Assembly (NCBI RefSeq): GCF_014841115.1
Contig: NZ_JACYTP010000002.1
Location: 62,001-126,000 of the forward strand
Length of the DNA: 64,000 nucleotides
Direction of reading: 5' to 3'
From: Photobacterium arenosum
GTDB lineage: Bacteria; Pseudomonadota; Gammaproteobacteria; Enterobacterales; Vibrionaceae
The notes below the pieces were generated by a model. It was not told the origin of the DNA and did not search any database. It saw only the letters and a program-made list of their open reading frames with translations. The position numbers were made by a program, and so were the translations under genes. This document shows, piece by piece, positions 44,299-55,204 of this stretch (the first letter of the stretch is position 1; the number at the start of each line of letters is the position of its first letter).

Positions 44299-45441
44299 TT
44301 ATTTTTCAGCTTGATAAACCACAAATTTATGGTTCTGAGCAATTTTATGTACTTTAGCAAACAGGCGCTTAAGCTTTCCATCATAGCCAAGATGACGATT
44401 ACCGATCACAATCAAACGTCCATGTTGCCTTAGGCTTTGCTTTGCATCACAGAACATTTGCCAGGCAATATGATCGGTAATGGTATTTTGCTGGTGGAAA
44501 GGTGGGTTGCATAACACCAGGTCTGCGTTGCTATTTGCCATACTTTCCAGGCAGTTATCTACTTTAGCCTCGAGTTGAGCCGGGTTAGTCAGATTCAGGT
44601 CAGCATTTTCCCGGCAAGACGCCACGGCCATGTAACTTTCATCGACACAAGTCACTGTTGCTTGTGGATTGAGTCTGGCTGCCTGCAAGCCAATGACCCC
44701 GTTTCCGCACCCTAAGTCGATAATGTGCTTCAGTGCCTGATCCTGAGGGATATGCTCCAGCAATAATCTGGCCCCGATGTCGAGACTTTCACCAGAAAAC
44801 ACATTGGCATGGTTGGTTAAGGTGAGTTTGTACTCAGGTACCTCCCAGCGCTGGGTTTCCGGCAGCGATGCCGCCAGATTTTTATCCGGCTGACAGAAAA
44901 TCAGTCGTGCTTTTTTCATTGCCAGTGACGTACTGGTCGGGCCCAGATGTTTCTCGAACAGTTTGAGTGTGGAGGAATGTATGTCCCTGGCTTTAGCGGC
45001 AGCAATCACCACACAGTCTTCAGGTAAAGCGGCACAAAGCTGGGTAAGCTGCCAGATGAGCAGCCGGTTATTTTTGGGCAGCTTCAGCAGTACCAGCTGG
45101 GTCTGGGGTGGCACAGGAGCCAGGCAGTCAGCGAATTTGACGTCCGGCAGCGTGTTTGCGGCCAGATTGTGCTGGCTGGCCGTTCTTGCAATGTATGAGT
45201 CACCAACAGATACCGTCTGTCCCTGGCGGGCGAACCAGCATGCTAAGGCACCAAAGCTGTCATTCATGATCAAAACGGGGCGCTCAGCATCCAGAGTGAG
45301 CGCCTGCTTCTGCTTCATGTCTTCAACCTGGTTGATCAGGTATTCATCCGCCGCATCCCAGGCTTGCAAAGTTTCATTTTGACGAATCGGGTATCGGTTC
45401 AGTTGCAGGGTCTGGCCGTGCAGGGTGAGCTCAGGTTTCAT
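44299..45441 (-). CDS. rlmG: 23S rRNA (guanine-1835-N2) methyltransferase RlmG
   Basis: A 380-residue protein with a degenerate N-terminal and a catalytic C-terminal methyltransferase domain. The SAM site is DLGCGNGVIG (about 245) and the amino-methylation motif is NPPFH. It modifies G1835 of 23S rRNA. Divergent from bolA. Confidence 0.93.
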   Translation of the reverse strand: MKPELTLHGQTLQLNRYPIRQNETLQAWDAADEYLINQVEDMKQKQALTLDAERPVLIMNDSFGALACWFARQGQTVSVGDSYIARTASQHNLAANTLPDVKFADCLAPVPPQTQLVLLKLPKNNRLLIWQLTQLCAALPEDCVVIAAAKARDIHSSTLKLFEKHLGPTSTSLAMKKARLIFCQPDKNLAASLPETQRWEVPEYKLTLTNHANVFSGESLDIGARLLLEHIPQDQALKHIIDLGCGNGVIGLQAARLNPQATVTCVDESYMAVASCRENADLNLTNPAQLEAKVDNCLESMANSNADLVLCNPPFHQQNTITDHIAWQMFCDAKQSLRQHGRLIVIGNRHLGYDGKLKRLFAKVHKIAQNHKFVVYQAEK

Positions 45442-45624
45442 TCAGGCTATCTTTAGGGTATGTTGTCGGGTTGAATATTTTCGCAGATGCTGACGTAGCT
45501 GCAAAGACTAACAGTGAGAAGTGTGTTGTTATGGTGAGCATAACACAGCGATTTTCAGGATATCGCCGAATTTTCATTCGCTACTCTTGCACAGACACCT
45601 AGCATGCCAGCGTCAGGAGGCCAT

Positions 45625-45936
45625 ATGATCCAGGAACGCATTGAACAGAAACTGCAAGCCGCATTGTCACCGACCCATCTGGAAGTGCACAATGAAAGCT
45701 ATATGCATAATGTGCCAGAAGGCGCAGAAAGTCATTTTAAAGTGATAGTGGTCAGTAATGAATTTGAAGGTCAGCGTCTGATTGGTCGCCATAGAGCAAT
45801 TAATACAGTACTGGCAGATGAGCTGGCCAATCACATTCATGCGCTGGCGATTCACACTTACACACCGGATGAATGGCAGGCGCAGCAGTCTGCACCGGCT
45901 TCTCCCGCTTGTTTGGGTGGTAGTAAGTTTGGTTAA
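45625..45936 (+). CDS. bolA: BolA family protein
   Basis: A 103-residue BolA with the conserved nucleotide-binding-like loop [11 protein letters not shown] and invariant [10 protein letters not shown]. It works with monothiol glutaredoxin in iron-sulfur handling and acts as a stress regulator. ATG 45625 is preceded by AGGAGG at good spacing; an ATG 21 bases upstream is not. Confidence 0.94.
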   Translation: MIQERIEQKLQAALSPTHLEVHNESYMHNVPEGAESHFKVIVVSNEFEGQRLIGRHRAINTVLADELANHIHALAIHTYTPDEWQAQQSAPASPACLGGSKFG

Positions 45937-46662
45937 GATATGATGACTACATCAAGTGATTGAACAGTGGTGAATCGCTCGTTGATCAAAAACCGCATCT
46001 TGTTGCGGTTTTTTACAGTCCGAAGTTTGAAGTTGATAGTCATCAATAATTGAGCCATGGCGTAGTATACGCACCGTTAAGTCACAGAGTGTCCTGTGAT
46101 TGTCCCGCTGCTGGTCTTGTGGCGCAGGGCTGCTTAGTTAGCAAGCCTATTCTCATTTCAGGCGACTATAATGAGTCCCGAATGTGGTGAAATGTTCGGT
46201 GATGCCTTAGCTGCCGGATGAAAACATATGTTGCAAATTCGATGCGGTTTTGCGTCGAATTTTACTGTTTTATGACCATCGAATGCGTTAGTTTTACCGA
46301 CTGTCCTTTGGTGTTGACGTTTTGATACCAATTTGTAAATAGCAGAAAAATACAATTTTCGAGGCGACAAGCAGAAGATTCAGCGCAAGTGTGCGTTGGG
46401 TCAAATTTATCTGTTCTCGTGATTATTAGCACATCAGCTATCGCTGAATTTCAGTTCGATTAGCGAGGTTTGCCATAGTAAAAACCTGTTGATTAATGCT
46501 AAAATCCGGCCCTCGAAAAAACTCGTCATCTTAATGTGTGATGGAAGAGTTAATAGGATGTTGCGGCGCTGGTTGCTGGAAAACCGGCCTCGGACCAAGG
46601 AAAGTCGTGTCTAAGTTGCGCAATAACAAGTTCTTTTTCCCGTTAATGTAGTGCAAGTGCGT
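45937..46662. other. Long region between bolA and nqrA
   Basis: Begins with the bolA terminator (45988-46014: AAAACCGCA/TTGCGGTTTT and T run). The remaining 650 bases are AT-rich and hold the nqr promoter and a leader. GCTAAAATCC near 46500 is a possible -10. A 36-codon frame (46541-46651) ends 11 bases before nqrA; see findings. No RNA gene recognised. Confidence 0.55.
45988..46014 (+). terminator. Terminator after bolA
   Basis: AAAACCGCA, loop TCTTG, TTGCGGTTTT and a T run. Confidence 0.88.
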
Positions 46663-48003
46663 ATGATTACAATAAAGAAGGGGCTGGATATCCCAATTGC
46701 AGGGACTCCTACCCAGGCGATAAATGATGGTAAGTCCATCTCTCGAGTCGCCTTGCTTGGCGAAGAATACGTGGGTATGCGTCCAACCATGCATGTCCGC
46801 GTAGGGGATGCAGTAAAAAAAGGTCAGGTGCTCTTCGAAGATAAGAAGAACCCAGGCGTTAAATTTACTGCTCCAGCCAGTGGCAAGGTTGTGGAAGTCA
46901 ACCGTGGAGCTAAGCGTGTGCTTCAGTCTGTTGTCATTGATGTTGAAGGCGATGATCAAATCACCTTTAACCGCTATGACAAAGCTGGGCTGGCTCAACT
47001 GGATCGCTCTGTGATTGTAGAGCAGCTGGTTGAGTCTGGTATGTGGACAGCGTTACGTACCCGTCCATTCAGCAAGGTCCCAGCGATCGATTCTGAAACA
47101 CAGGCGATTTTTGTCAATGCGATGGATTCCAACCCATTGGCAGCCAACCCAGAAGTGATTATCAACGAACAAGGCGAAGCCTTTGTTGCTGGTCTGTCGC
47201 TTCTGTCTCGTCTGAGCAGTGGCAAGGTGTATGTGTGTAAGTCAGGTGCAAGCCTGCCGCGCAGCAGCGAAGCCAATGTTGAAGAACACGTATTTAACGG
47301 ACCGCACCCTGCCGGTCTGGTAGGTACGCACATCCATACTTTGTTCGGTGCTGACGCTCATAATGTTGCATGGCACCTGAACTATCAGGATGTGATTGCT
47401 TTCGGTCAGTTATTCCTGACTGGTGAGCTGTACACTCAGCGTGTTGTTTCTCTGGCAGGTCCTGCCGTTAACAACCCTCGTCTGGTTCGTACTGTTATCG
47501 GTGCGTCTGTCGAGCAGTTGACTGAATCTGAGCTGTTAACCGGTGAACTGCGTGTGCTGTCAGGTTCTGTCCTGAATGGCATTCCGGCGACTGGCCCTCA
47601 TGCTTATCTCGGCCGTTACCACCTGCAGATTTCTGCGCTGCGTGAAGGTCGTGAGAAAGAGTTCATGGGCTGGATCGTTCCTGGTAAGAACAAATTCTCT
47701 GTAACACGTGCTTTCTTTAGCCAATTTTTCCCAGGCCAGCTGTACAACATGACAACCACTACCAATGGTAGTGAGCGTTCCATGGTGCCAATCGGTAACT
47801 ATGAGCGTGTCATGCCGCTGGACATCGAGCCTACACTGCTATTGCGTGATCTGTGCGCCGGCGATACTGACAGTGCCCAGCAGTTGGGTGCGTTGGAGCT
47901 GGATGAAGAAGATCTGGCACTGTGTACCTTCGTGTGCCCAGGTAAGTATGAGTACGGTCCAATGCTGCGTGCATGCCTGGACAAGATTGAGAAGGAAGGA
48001 TAA
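46663..48003 (+). CDS. nqrA: Na+-translocating NADH:quinone reductase subunit A
   Basis: A 446-residue cytoplasmic-side subunit beginning [16 protein letters not shown], as in V. cholerae NqrA, and ending [13 protein letters not shown]...LDKIEKEG. It is implicated in quinone binding. ATG 46663 is chosen by homology; its ribosome site is poor. First gene of the six-subunit operon that pumps Na+ during NADH oxidation. Confidence 0.96.
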   Translation: MITIKKGLDIPIAGTPTQAINDGKSISRVALLGEEYVGMRPTMHVRVGDAVKKGQVLFEDKKNPGVKFTAPASGKVVEVNRGAKRVLQSVVIDVEGDDQITFNRYDKAGLAQLDRSVIVEQLVESGMWTALRTRPFSKVPAIDSETQAIFVNAMDSNPLAANPEVIINEQGEAFVAGLSLLSRLSSGKVYVCKSGASLPRSSEANVEEHVFNGPHPAGLVGTHIHTLFGADAHNVAWHLNYQDVIAFGQLFLTGELYTQRVVSLAGPAVNNPRLVRTVIGASVEQLTESELLTGELRVLSGSVLNGIPATGPHAYLGRYHLQISALREGREKEFMGWIVPGKNKFSVTRAFFSQFFPGQLYNMTTTTNGSERSMVPIGNYERVMPLDIEPTLLLRDLCAGDTDSAQQLGALELDEEDLALCTFVCPGKYEYGPMLRACLDKIEKEG

Positions 48004-48006
48004 TTC

Positions 48007-49251
48007 ATGAGCCTCAAGAATTACCTCGAGCAGATCGAACACCACTTTGAGCCAGGTGGTAAGCATGAGAAATGGTTTGCACTGTATGAAGCAGTCGCCA
48101 CCGTGCTGTACACCCCAGGTATTGTAACCCGTACCGGTTCTCACGTGCGTGATAGTATCGACCTGAAACGTATCATGATCATGGTCTGGTTGGCCGTATT
48201 CCCTGCCATGTTCTGGGGTATGTACAACGTAGGTCATCAGGCAGTGTTTGCCCTGAACCACCTGTATGCAGGTGATCAGCTGGCTGCCATTATCAGTGGT
48301 GACTGGCATTACTGGCTGACCGAGTCTCTGGGCGGCACCTTAGGTGCTGACGCCGGCTGGGGCAGTAAAATGCTGCTGGGTGCGACATACTTCCTGCCTA
48401 TCTATGCCACGGTATTTATCGTTGGTGGCTTCTGGGAAGTACTGTTCTGTATGGTGCGTAAGCACGAAGTGAACGAAGGTTTCTTCGTGACTTCGATTCT
48501 GTTTGCGCTGATCGTTCCGCCAACATTGCCTCTGTGGCAGGCTGCACTGGGTATTACCTTTGGTGTGGTCGTGGCGAAAGAGATCTTTGGCGGTACAGGT
48601 CGTAACTTCCTGAACCCGGCTCTTGCCGGTCGTGCCTTCCTGTTCTTCGCTTACCCGGCGCAGATCTCAGGCGATCTGGTGTGGACTGCCGCTGATGGTT
48701 TCTCTGGTGCAACGGCATTGAGCCAGTGGGCAACCGGTGGCCAGACAGCAGTGGTTAACACTATCACAGGTGAAGCTGTGAGCTGGATGGATGCTTTCAT
48801 TGGACGCATTCCTGGTTCAATCGGTGAAGTGTCGACTCTGTTCATTCTGATCGGCGGTGCTTTCATTGTGTATCTGGGCATTGCGTCCTGGCGCATTATT
48901 GCCGGTACCATGATAGGTATGGTTGCTGCCGCAACACTGTTTAACATCATTGGTTCCGATACCAACGCAATGTTCGCTATGCCTTGGCACTGGCATCTGG
49001 TACTGGGTGGCTTTGCCTTCGGTATGATGTTCATGGCAACCGATCCGGTTTCTGCTGCTTTTACCAATAAAGGTAAGTGGTGGTACGGTGCACTGATTGG
49101 CGTGATGGCTGTGATGGTACGTGTGGTTAACCCTGCGTTCCCGGAAGGCATGATGCTGGCGATTCTATTCGCAAACCTGTTTGCACCGCTGTTTGACCAT
49201 GCAGTAATTCAAGGCAACATCAAACGGAGACTGGCTCGTCATGTCAAATAA
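48007..49251 (+). CDS. nqrB: Na+-translocating NADH:quinone reductase subunit B
   Basis: A 414-residue membrane subunit with about ten segments. The motif [10 protein letters not shown] contains the Thr that carries covalent FMN (attached by ApbE). It is the main Na+-conducting subunit. Starts four bases after nqrA. Confidence 0.96.
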   Translation: MSLKNYLEQIEHHFEPGGKHEKWFALYEAVATVLYTPGIVTRTGSHVRDSIDLKRIMIMVWLAVFPAMFWGMYNVGHQAVFALNHLYAGDQLAAIISGDWHYWLTESLGGTLGADAGWGSKMLLGATYFLPIYATVFIVGGFWEVLFCMVRKHEVNEGFFVTSILFALIVPPTLPLWQAALGITFGVVVAKEIFGGTGRNFLNPALAGRAFLFFAYPAQISGDLVWTAADGFSGATALSQWATGGQTAVVNTITGEAVSWMDAFIGRIPGSIGEVSTLFILIGGAFIVYLGIASWRIIAGTMIGMVAAATLFNIIGSDTNAMFAMPWHWHLVLGGFAFGMMFMATDPVSAAFTNKGKWWYGALIGVMAVMVRVVNPAFPEGMMLAILFANLFAPLFDHAVIQGNIKRRLARHVK

Positions 49252-50032
49252 GAATGATAGCTTTAAGAAAACGCTGATTGTTGTTGTTGTCCTGAGCCTG
49301 GTGTGCTCTATCGTGGTATCAACAGCAGCAGTCATGCTGCGCCCGATGCAGCAAGCGAATGCTAAGCTGGATGTTCAGCGCAATATCCTGTCTGTAGCTG
49401 GCCTGCTGCAAGAGGGTGTGAATGTTCCAGACACGTATAACAAGTTCATTGAACCAAAACTGGTTGAACTGAAATCCGGTAACTTCGTCGAGTCTGTCGA
49501 AGGTGAATCACCAGCAGAGTATGACCAGCGTGACGCATCAAAAACGCCGGCTCTTTCTGTGAAACTGGATCCGGCTGCTGATCCGGCGAAACTGATTCGT
49601 CGTGCGAACGTTGCCAAAGTGTATCTGGTAAAAGATGAAAACGGTCAGGTTCAGAAGCTGATTCTGCCAGTTAATGGTAAAGGACTTTGGTCCATGATGT
49701 ACGCATTTGTTGCAGTTGAAACCGACGGCAACACCGTGTCTGGCATCGCTTACTATGAACAGGGTGAAACCGCTGGTCTGGGTGGTGAAGTCGTTAACCC
49801 GAAATGGCGTGCACAGTGGGAAGGCAAGAAGCTGCTTGATGATAACTTCGAACCTGCCATCCGCGTTGTGAAAGGCGGCGCGCCGGAAGGTGATATTCAT
49901 GGTATCGACGGCCTGTCTGGTGCAACGCTGACGAGTAATGGCGTTCAGAACACCTTCCAGTTCTGGTTAGGTGACAACGGCTTCGGTCCGTTCCTGGCTA
50001 AAGTGCGCAATGGAGGCCTGAACAATGGCTGA
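49241..50032 (+). CDS. nqrC: Na+-translocating NADH:quinone reductase subunit C
   Basis: A 263-residue subunit with one N-terminal membrane segment and a periplasmic FMN domain; [12 protein letters not shown] contains the flavinylated Thr. Overlaps nqrB by 11 bases. Confidence 0.96.
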   Translation: MSNKNDSFKKTLIVVVVLSLVCSIVVSTAAVMLRPMQQANAKLDVQRNILSVAGLLQEGVNVPDTYNKFIEPKLVELKSGNFVESVEGESPAEYDQRDASKTPALSVKLDPAADPAKLIRRANVAKVYLVKDENGQVQKLILPVNGKGLWSMMYAFVAVETDGNTVSGIAYYEQGETAGLGGEVVNPKWRAQWEGKKLLDDNFEPAIRVVKGGAPEGDIHGIDGLSGATLTSNGVQNTFQFWLGDNGFGPFLAKVRNGGLNNG

Positions 50033-50657
50033 TACTAAAGAAATGAAAAAAGTCCTGTTGGGGCCGATCGTTAGCAATAACCCGATCGCCTTACAGGTAC
50101 TGGGTGTGTGCTCAGCGCTGGCTGTAACCACTAAACTGGAAACTGCGTTCGTAATGGCGCTGGCTGTGACCTTCGTTACTGCATTTTCCAACTTCTTTGT
50201 GTCTCTGGTGCGTAACCAAATCCCTAACAGCGTACGTATTATCGCTCAGATGGCGATTATTGCCTCGTTGGTAATCGTGGTTGACCAGGTGCTGAAAGCA
50301 TTCGTCTACGACATCTCTAAGCAGCTGTCTGTATTCGTTGGTCTGATCATCACCAACTGTATCGTTATGGGACGTGCAGAAGCCTATGCAATGAAATCGG
50401 CCCCATTGCCATCTCTGTTGGATGGTATTGGTAACGGTCTGGGGTACGGCTTCGTACTGCTGACAGTGGGCTTCTTCCGTGAGCTACTAGGCTCAGGTAG
50501 CATCTTCGGTGTTCAGGTACTGCCGCTGATTTCTGAAGGTGGCTGGTATCAGCCAAACGGTATCATGCTATTGGCACCGTCTGCCTTCTTCCTGATTGGC
50601 TTTATGATTTGGACAATCCGTACTTTACGTCCGGATCAAGTAGAAGCGAAGGAGTAA
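50025..50657 (+). CDS. nqrD: Na+-translocating NADH:quinone reductase subunit D
   Basis: A 210-residue, six-segment membrane subunit related to Rnf[18 protein letters not shown] contains the conserved Cys that helps bind the intramembrane iron centre with NqrE. Overlaps nqrC by eight bases. Confidence 0.96.
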   Translation: MADTKEMKKVLLGPIVSNNPIALQVLGVCSALAVTTKLETAFVMALAVTFVTAFSNFFVSLVRNQIPNSVRIIAQMAIIASLVIVVDQVLKAFVYDISKQLSVFVGLIITNCIVMGRAEAYAMKSAPLPSLLDGIGNGLGYGFVLLTVGFFRELLGSGSIFGVQVLPLISEGGWYQPNGIMLLAPSAFFLIGFMIWTIRTLRPDQVEAKE

Positions 50658-50664
50658 GGGAAAC

Positions 50665-51261
50665 ATGGAACATTATATTAGCTTGCTGGTTCGCTCGATT
50701 TTCATCGAGAACATGGCACTGTCTTTCTTCCTGGGGATGTGTACATTCCTGGCAGTCTCTAAGAAAGTAAAAACGTCTTTTGGTCTGGGTATTGCAGTAA
50801 CAGTGGTACTGACAATTGCAGTGCCGATGAACAATCTGGTTTATAACCTGTTGCTGAAAGACGGCGCCATTGTTGAGGGCGTTGACCTGACGTTCCTGAA
50901 CTTTATCACTTTTATCGGTGTTATCGCGGCACTGGTACAGATTCTGGAAATGATTCTGGACCGTTTCTTCCCGCCGCTGTACAACGCGCTGGGTATTTTC
51001 CTGCCGCTGATCACCGTTAACTGTGCAATCTTCGGTGGCGTATCTTTCATGGTACAGCGTGACTACAACTTCGCGGAGTCTGTGGTATACGGCTTTGGCT
51101 CTGGTGTGGGCTGGATGCTGGCTATCGTTGCCCTGGCGGGTATTCGCGAGAAGATGAAGTATTCTGACGTACCTGCCGGTCTGCGTGGCCTGGGTATCAC
51201 TTTCATCTCTGTAGGTCTCATGGCGTTGGGCTTCATGTCCTTCTCCGGTGTACAGCTGTAA
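50665..51261 (+). CDS. nqrE: Na+-translocating NADH:quinone reductase subunit E
   Basis: A 198-residue, six-segment subunit related to RnfA, starting [20 protein letters not shown]. Conserved Cys occur in GMCTFLAVS and TVNCAIFGG. Pairs with NqrD in inverted topology around an iron-sulfur centre. Confidence 0.96.
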   Translation: MEHYISLLVRSIFIENMALSFFLGMCTFLAVSKKVKTSFGLGIAVTVVLTIAVPMNNLVYNLLLKDGAIVEGVDLTFLNFITFIGVIAALVQILEMILDRFFPPLYNALGIFLPLITVNCAIFGGVSFMVQRDYNFAESVVYGFGSGVGWMLAIVALAGIREKMKYSDVPAGLRGLGITFISVGLMALGFMSFSGVQL

Positions 51262-51283
51262 TCAGGATAATAAGGAATAATTC

Positions 51284-52507
51284 ATGGATATTATTCTTGG
51301 CGTAGTTATGTTCACCTTGATTATCCTGGCTCTGGTATTAGTGATTCTGTTCGCTAAATCCAAGCTGGTACCATCTGGTGACATTACTATCTCAATCAAT
51401 AACGACCCGGAAAAAGCAATCACGACCCCTGCGGGTGGTAAACTTTTGGGCGCACTGGCAGGCAGCGGCATCTTTGTCTCTTCTGCTTGTGGTGGTGGTG
51501 GTTCATGCGGTCAGTGCCGCGTGAAAATCAAATCTGGTGGCGGCGATATTCTGCCAACGGAACTGGATCACATCACTAAAGGTGAAGCACGTGAAGGTGA
51601 GCGTCTGTCTTGCCAGGTTAACGTGAAAGCCGACATGGACATCGAACTGCCGGAAGAAATCTTTGGTGTTAAAAAGTGGGATTGCTCTGTTATCTCTAAT
51701 GATAATAAAGCGACCTTCATCAAAGAGCTGAAGCTGGGCATTCCAGACGGTGAGTCAGTACCATTCCGTGCTGGTGGTTATATTCAGATTGAAGCGCCAC
51801 CACACCATGTTAAGTATGCTGATTACGACGTACCTGAGAAATTCCGTGAAGACTGGGACAAGTTCAACCTGTTCCGATACGAGTCAAAGGTTAACGAAGA
51901 AACAATTCGTGCTTACTCGATGGCGAACTATCCGGAAGAGGAAGGCATTATTATGCTGAACGTGCGTATCGCTACGCCGCCACCTCGTAACCCGGACGTG
52001 CCACCAGGTATCATGTCTTCGTATATCTGGTCACTGAAAGAAGGTGATAAGGTGACTATCTCTGGTCCGTTTGGTGAATTCTTCGCGAAAGATACCGATG
52101 CTGAGATGGTGTTTATCGGCGGTGGTGCAGGTATGGCACCTATGCGTTCACACATCTTTGACCAGCTGAAACGTTTGCAGTCTAAGCGTAAGATGACTTT
52201 CTGGTATGGTGCTCGTTCTAAGCGTGAAATGTTCTATGTGGAAGATTTCGATATGCTGCAGAACGAAAACGATAACTTTAAGTGGTACTGCGCCCTGTCT
52301 GATCCTCTGCCAGAGGATAACTGGGACGGTTACACCGGCTTCATCCATAATGTGCTTTATGAAAACTACCTGAAAGATCATGATGCACCGGAAGACTGCG
52401 AATACTATATGTGTGGTCCACCGATGATGAACGCTGCTGTTATCAGTATGCTGAAAGACTTGGGTGTTGAAGACGAAAACATCCTGCTGGATGACTTTGG
52501 TGGCTAA
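51284..52507 (+). CDS. nqrF: Na+-translocating NADH:quinone reductase subunit F
   Basis: A 407-residue electron-input subunit: N-terminal membrane helix, ferredoxin domain with [12 protein letters not shown] for [2Fe-2S], then FAD domain (RAYSMANYP) and NADH-binding domain ([12 protein letters not shown] and MCGPPMMN). Oxidises NADH on the cytoplasmic side. Confidence 0.97.
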   Translation: MDIILGVVMFTLIILALVLVILFAKSKLVPSGDITISINNDPEKAITTPAGGKLLGALAGSGIFVSSACGGGGSCGQCRVKIKSGGGDILPTELDHITKGEAREGERLSCQVNVKADMDIELPEEIFGVKKWDCSVISNDNKATFIKELKLGIPDGESVPFRAGGYIQIEAPPHHVKYADYDVPEKFREDWDKFNLFRYESKVNEETIRAYSMANYPEEEGIIMLNVRIATPPPRNPDVPPGIMSSYIWSLKEGDKVTISGPFGEFFAKDTDAEMVFIGGGAGMAPMRSHIFDQLKRLQSKRKMTFWYGARSKREMFYVEDFDMLQNENDNFKWYCALSDPLPEDNWDGYTGFIHNVLYENYLKDHDAPEDCEYYMCGPPMMNAAVISMLKDLGVEDENILLDDFGG

Positions 52508-52528
52508 TCCTGCCTGAGGTCTTCCTTT

Positions 52529-52563
52529 AAAATGGCTGATCCCTTGGGATCAGCCATTTTTCG
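52529..52563 (+). terminator. Terminator after nqrF
   Basis: AAAATGGCTGATCC, loop CTTG, GGATCAGCCATTTTT. It separates the six structural genes from apbE-nqrM, which may be read through at lower level or have their own promoter. Confidence 0.88.
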
Positions 52564-52649
52564 TCAAGCCCTGCATAAATTCTTTAGCGCGTATCAATGC
52601 CGTGTGAGCGGTAACTGAGTGACATTGTCTGTATTTGGGAGATCCCTGC

Positions 52650-53672
52650 ATGATGAAACTATTCACCCGGGCAGCTGTGCTGCTGGTGATGGCACTGGTT
52701 GTCAGTGGCTGTAGCGAGCAACGTCAGTTAATTCACCTGACCGGCTCAACAATGGGGACCTATTATTCGATCAAGTTGATTGAGCAGGAAGGCTTACCGA
52801 GCGAAGTGGCACTTCAGAAAGAAATTGATCGCCGCCTTGAATTGGTTAACGATCAGATGTCGACCTATCGTGAGGACTCCGAGCTCAGCCAATTTAATCA
52901 GCATCAAAGCCGTGAACCGTTTGTTGTGTCGGCTGATACGGCGGCAGTCGTCCGGGAAGCGATTCGCTTGGCAAAATTGACGGATGGAGCGCTGGATGTG
53001 ACGGTTGGCCCCCTGGTTAACTTATGGAGTTTCGGACCGGAAGCCCGTCCGGATGTGGTACCGACGGATGAAGAGCTGAGTGCTCGACGTCAGGAAATCG
53101 GCATAGAGCATCTGAAAGTCGAAGGTAACGCTTTGGTAAAAGATTTGCCCGGACTGTATGTTGATCTGTCATCCATTGCGAAGGGTTATGGCGTCGATGT
53201 TGTGGCTGACTATATTGCTTCTTTGGGTGTGAATGACTATCTGGTTGAAATCGGTGGTGAAATTCGCCTGAAAGGCAAGAATCTGGAAGGTGTTCCATGG
53301 CGGATAGCCATTGAAAAGCCAACAGAAGATGGCAGCCGTTCGATACAGGAAGTGGTTGAGCCGGGGGAAATGGCGGTGGCCACTTCGGGTGATTATCGTA
53401 ACTATTTTGAAGAAAATGGTGTACGCTATTCACATCTGATAAATCCTAAAACAGGTAAGCCGATTACCAACCATGTGGTGTCAGTGACTGTGATGCATCC
53501 GAAAAGCATGACAGCAGATGCTCTGGCAACGGCATTTTCTGTAATGGGAGAAGAGAAAGCAATTGCACTGGCAAACCAAGAAAAATTGCCAGTTCTGTTA
53601 ATTGTAAGTACGGAAGAAGGCTTTAAGGAATATGCCTCTGATGCCTTTACGACTTACATGCAGAAGAAATAA
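52650..53672 (+). CDS. apbE: FAD:protein FMN transferase ApbE
   Basis: A 340-residue lipoprotein (lipobox VSGC, Cys21 or so) that transfers FMN from FAD to Thr in NqrB and NqrC. Landmarks: GSTMGTYYSIK, SSIAKGYGVD, VEIGGEIRLKG and HLINPKTGKP. Start at the first of two ATG, after GGGAG. Its place next to nqr fits its task. Confidence 0.95.
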   Translation: MMKLFTRAAVLLVMALVVSGCSEQRQLIHLTGSTMGTYYSIKLIEQEGLPSEVALQKEIDRRLELVNDQMSTYREDSELSQFNQHQSREPFVVSADTAAVVREAIRLAKLTDGALDVTVGPLVNLWSFGPEARPDVVPTDEELSARRQEIGIEHLKVEGNALVKDLPGLYVDLSSIAKGYGVDVVADYIASLGVNDYLVEIGGEIRLKGKNLEGVPWRIAIEKPTEDGSRSIQEVVEPGEMAVATSGDYRNYFEENGVRYSHLINPKTGKPITNHVVSVTVMHPKSMTADALATAFSVMGEEKAIALANQEKLPVLLIVSTEEGFKEYASDAFTTYMQKK

Positions 53673-53686
53673 GTTGAGAGCATAGT

Positions 53687-53908
53687 ATGTTGGTATATGT
53701 AACAACCTTTGGTGTTTTTCTGTTGGTCATAGTCGCTATGGCTGTCGGCTATATTTTCCAGCGTAAAACGGTAGCTGGTAGCTGCGGCGGCCTTGGCGCG
53801 GTTGGCATTGAAAAAGAATGTGACTGTCCTGAACCCTGTGATAAGCGTTTGAAACGTGAAGCTCGCGCCGCCAAGCAGGAAGAATGGAAGAAAAATCAGA
53901 TCATCTGA
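53687..53908 (+). CDS. nqrM: Na+-NQR maturation protein NqrM
   Basis: A 73-residue protein with one N-terminal membrane segment and the Cys-rich SCGGLGAVGIEKECDCPEPC. It is needed to assemble Na+-NQR, probably delivering iron for the NqrD/E centre. Fifteen bases after apbE. Confidence 0.94.
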   Translation: MLVYVTTFGVFLLVIVAMAVGYIFQRKTVAGSCGGLGAVGIEKECDCPEPCDKRLKREARAAKQEEWKKNQII

Positions 53909-53932
53909 TTATGACTGGCGTTCTCGCTGAGT

Positions 53933-53965
53933 AAAAAGCCCGTGGTTAAAACCGCGGGCTTTTTG
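53933..53965 (+). terminator. Terminator after nqrM
   Basis: AAAAAGCCCG and CGGGCTTTTT enclose a 12-base loop with further GGTT/AACC pairing. Confidence 0.88.
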
Positions 53966-53992
53966 TTGCTCGCTATCTGCAAGGTGAGCACA

Positions 53993-54015
53993 TATAATAC
54001 TGTGTATAAATACAG
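53993..54015 (+). promoter_or_regulatory. LexA (SOS) operator and -10 of dinB
   Basis: CTGTGTATAAATACAG at 54000-54015 is a LexA box with both CTG and CAG arms and an AT-rich centre; TATAAT at 53993-53998 adjoins it. LexA would block this promoter until DNA damage. Confidence 0.9.
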
Positions 54016-54052
54016 CTATCTATTATCCAGTCACATGTTGAAAGCCGATGTT

Positions 54053-55135
54053 ATGTCAGATAAAAACGTGACCAACAGCCATCAACGGAAAATTATCCAT
54101 GTTGATATGGACTGCTTTTTTGCGGCGGTTGAGATGCGCGATAACCCTGAACTGCAACATGTCCCTATTGCTATCGGTGGGCGATCTGAACAGCGGGGAG
54201 TGCTCAGTACCTGTAATTATCTGGCCCGGCAATTCGGCGTGCGTTCTGCTATGCCGACAGCTCAGGCGATGCAGCTCTGTCCGGACCTGGTACTGGTGCC
54301 CGGCAGGATGGCTGTTTATAAAGAGGTCTCGCATCAAATCAGGGCGATTTTCCGGCGCTATACCTCGCAGATCGAACCCCTTTCTCTCGATGAAGCCTAT
54401 CTGGATGTCACAGACAGCCACCTGCACCGAGGTTCAGCGACTTTAATTGCTCAGGACATCCGTCAGGCTATCCGTGAAGAGTTGCATCTCACAGCTTCCG
54501 CAGGGGTGGCACCGGTAAAATTCATTGCCAAAATAGCCTCCGATATGAATAAACCGGATGGTCAGTATGTGGTGACGCCAGCCGGCGTGTCTGATTTTGT
54601 GGCCGAGTTGCCATTGGAGAAAATACCTGGAGTTGGCAAAGTCACCATCCAAAAACTGCACGATATCGGCCTGTATCTCGGCAAGGATGTACAAGCTTAT
54701 GACAGGCGGGAATTGTTAAAGCAGTTTGGCAAGTTTGGCCAATCACTGTGGGCGCGTGCACACGGCATTGATGAGCGTGACGTTGTGGTCTCGCGTGAGC
54801 GAAAATCTGTGGGTGTCGAGAGAACCTTTTCCCGCAACATTGTTGATTATGCTCAATGCTGGCAAGTCGTTGAGAAACTGTATCCTGAATTGGAAGCACG
54901 GCTCAGAAAAGTGCGTCCGGATCTGCGTATTGCCCGTCAGGGAGTCAAAGTGAAATTCGCCGATTTCCAGCAAACCACGGTCGAGCATAGTCAACCGGTA
55001 TTGCAGAAGCAGCAGTTCGCCGCTTTACTGACCGAAGCCCTGACCAGACAAAAAGGGCGGGAAATTCGCTTAGTTGGTATCAGCGTCGGGCTGGAATCGG
55101 GCGTCAAAGCGCAGCAATTGTCGTTTGACTGGTAG
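54053..55135 (+). CDS. dinB: DNA polymerase IV
   Basis: A 360-residue Y-family translesion polymerase. Catalytic residues are in [12 protein letters not shown] and [10 protein letters not shown]; a helix-hairpin-helix reads [10 protein letters not shown], and the C-terminal QQLSFDW resembles a beta-clamp motif. ATG 54053 matches the family start; an upstream in-frame ATG 54035 lies very close to the LexA box and adds little. Confidence 0.95.
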   Translation: MSDKNVTNSHQRKIIHVDMDCFFAAVEMRDNPELQHVPIAIGGRSEQRGVLSTCNYLARQFGVRSAMPTAQAMQLCPDLVLVPGRMAVYKEVSHQIRAIFRRYTSQIEPLSLDEAYLDVTDSHLHRGSATLIAQDIRQAIREELHLTASAGVAPVKFIAKIASDMNKPDGQYVVTPAGVSDFVAELPLEKIPGVGKVTIQKLHDIGLYLGKDVQAYDRRELLKQFGKFGQSLWARAHGIDERDVVVSRERKSVGVERTFSRNIVDYAQCWQVVEKLYPELEARLRKVRPDLRIARQGVKVKFADFQQTTVEHSQPVLQKQQFAALLTEALTRQKGREIRLVGISVGLESGVKAQQLSFDW

Positions 55136-55171
55136 GTGTGTTTTAGGAAACTCAGGTTTTCCGGAACAGAC

Positions 55172-55197
55172 AAAGGGGAGCGGATACGCTCCCCGCT
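55172..55197. terminator. Hairpin between convergent dinB and pepD
   Basis: GGGGAGC and GCTCCCC pair around six bases; leftward it is followed by TTTGTCTG, so it serves pepD better than dinB. Confidence 0.65.
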
Positions 55198-55204
55198 GCA
55201 TTTA

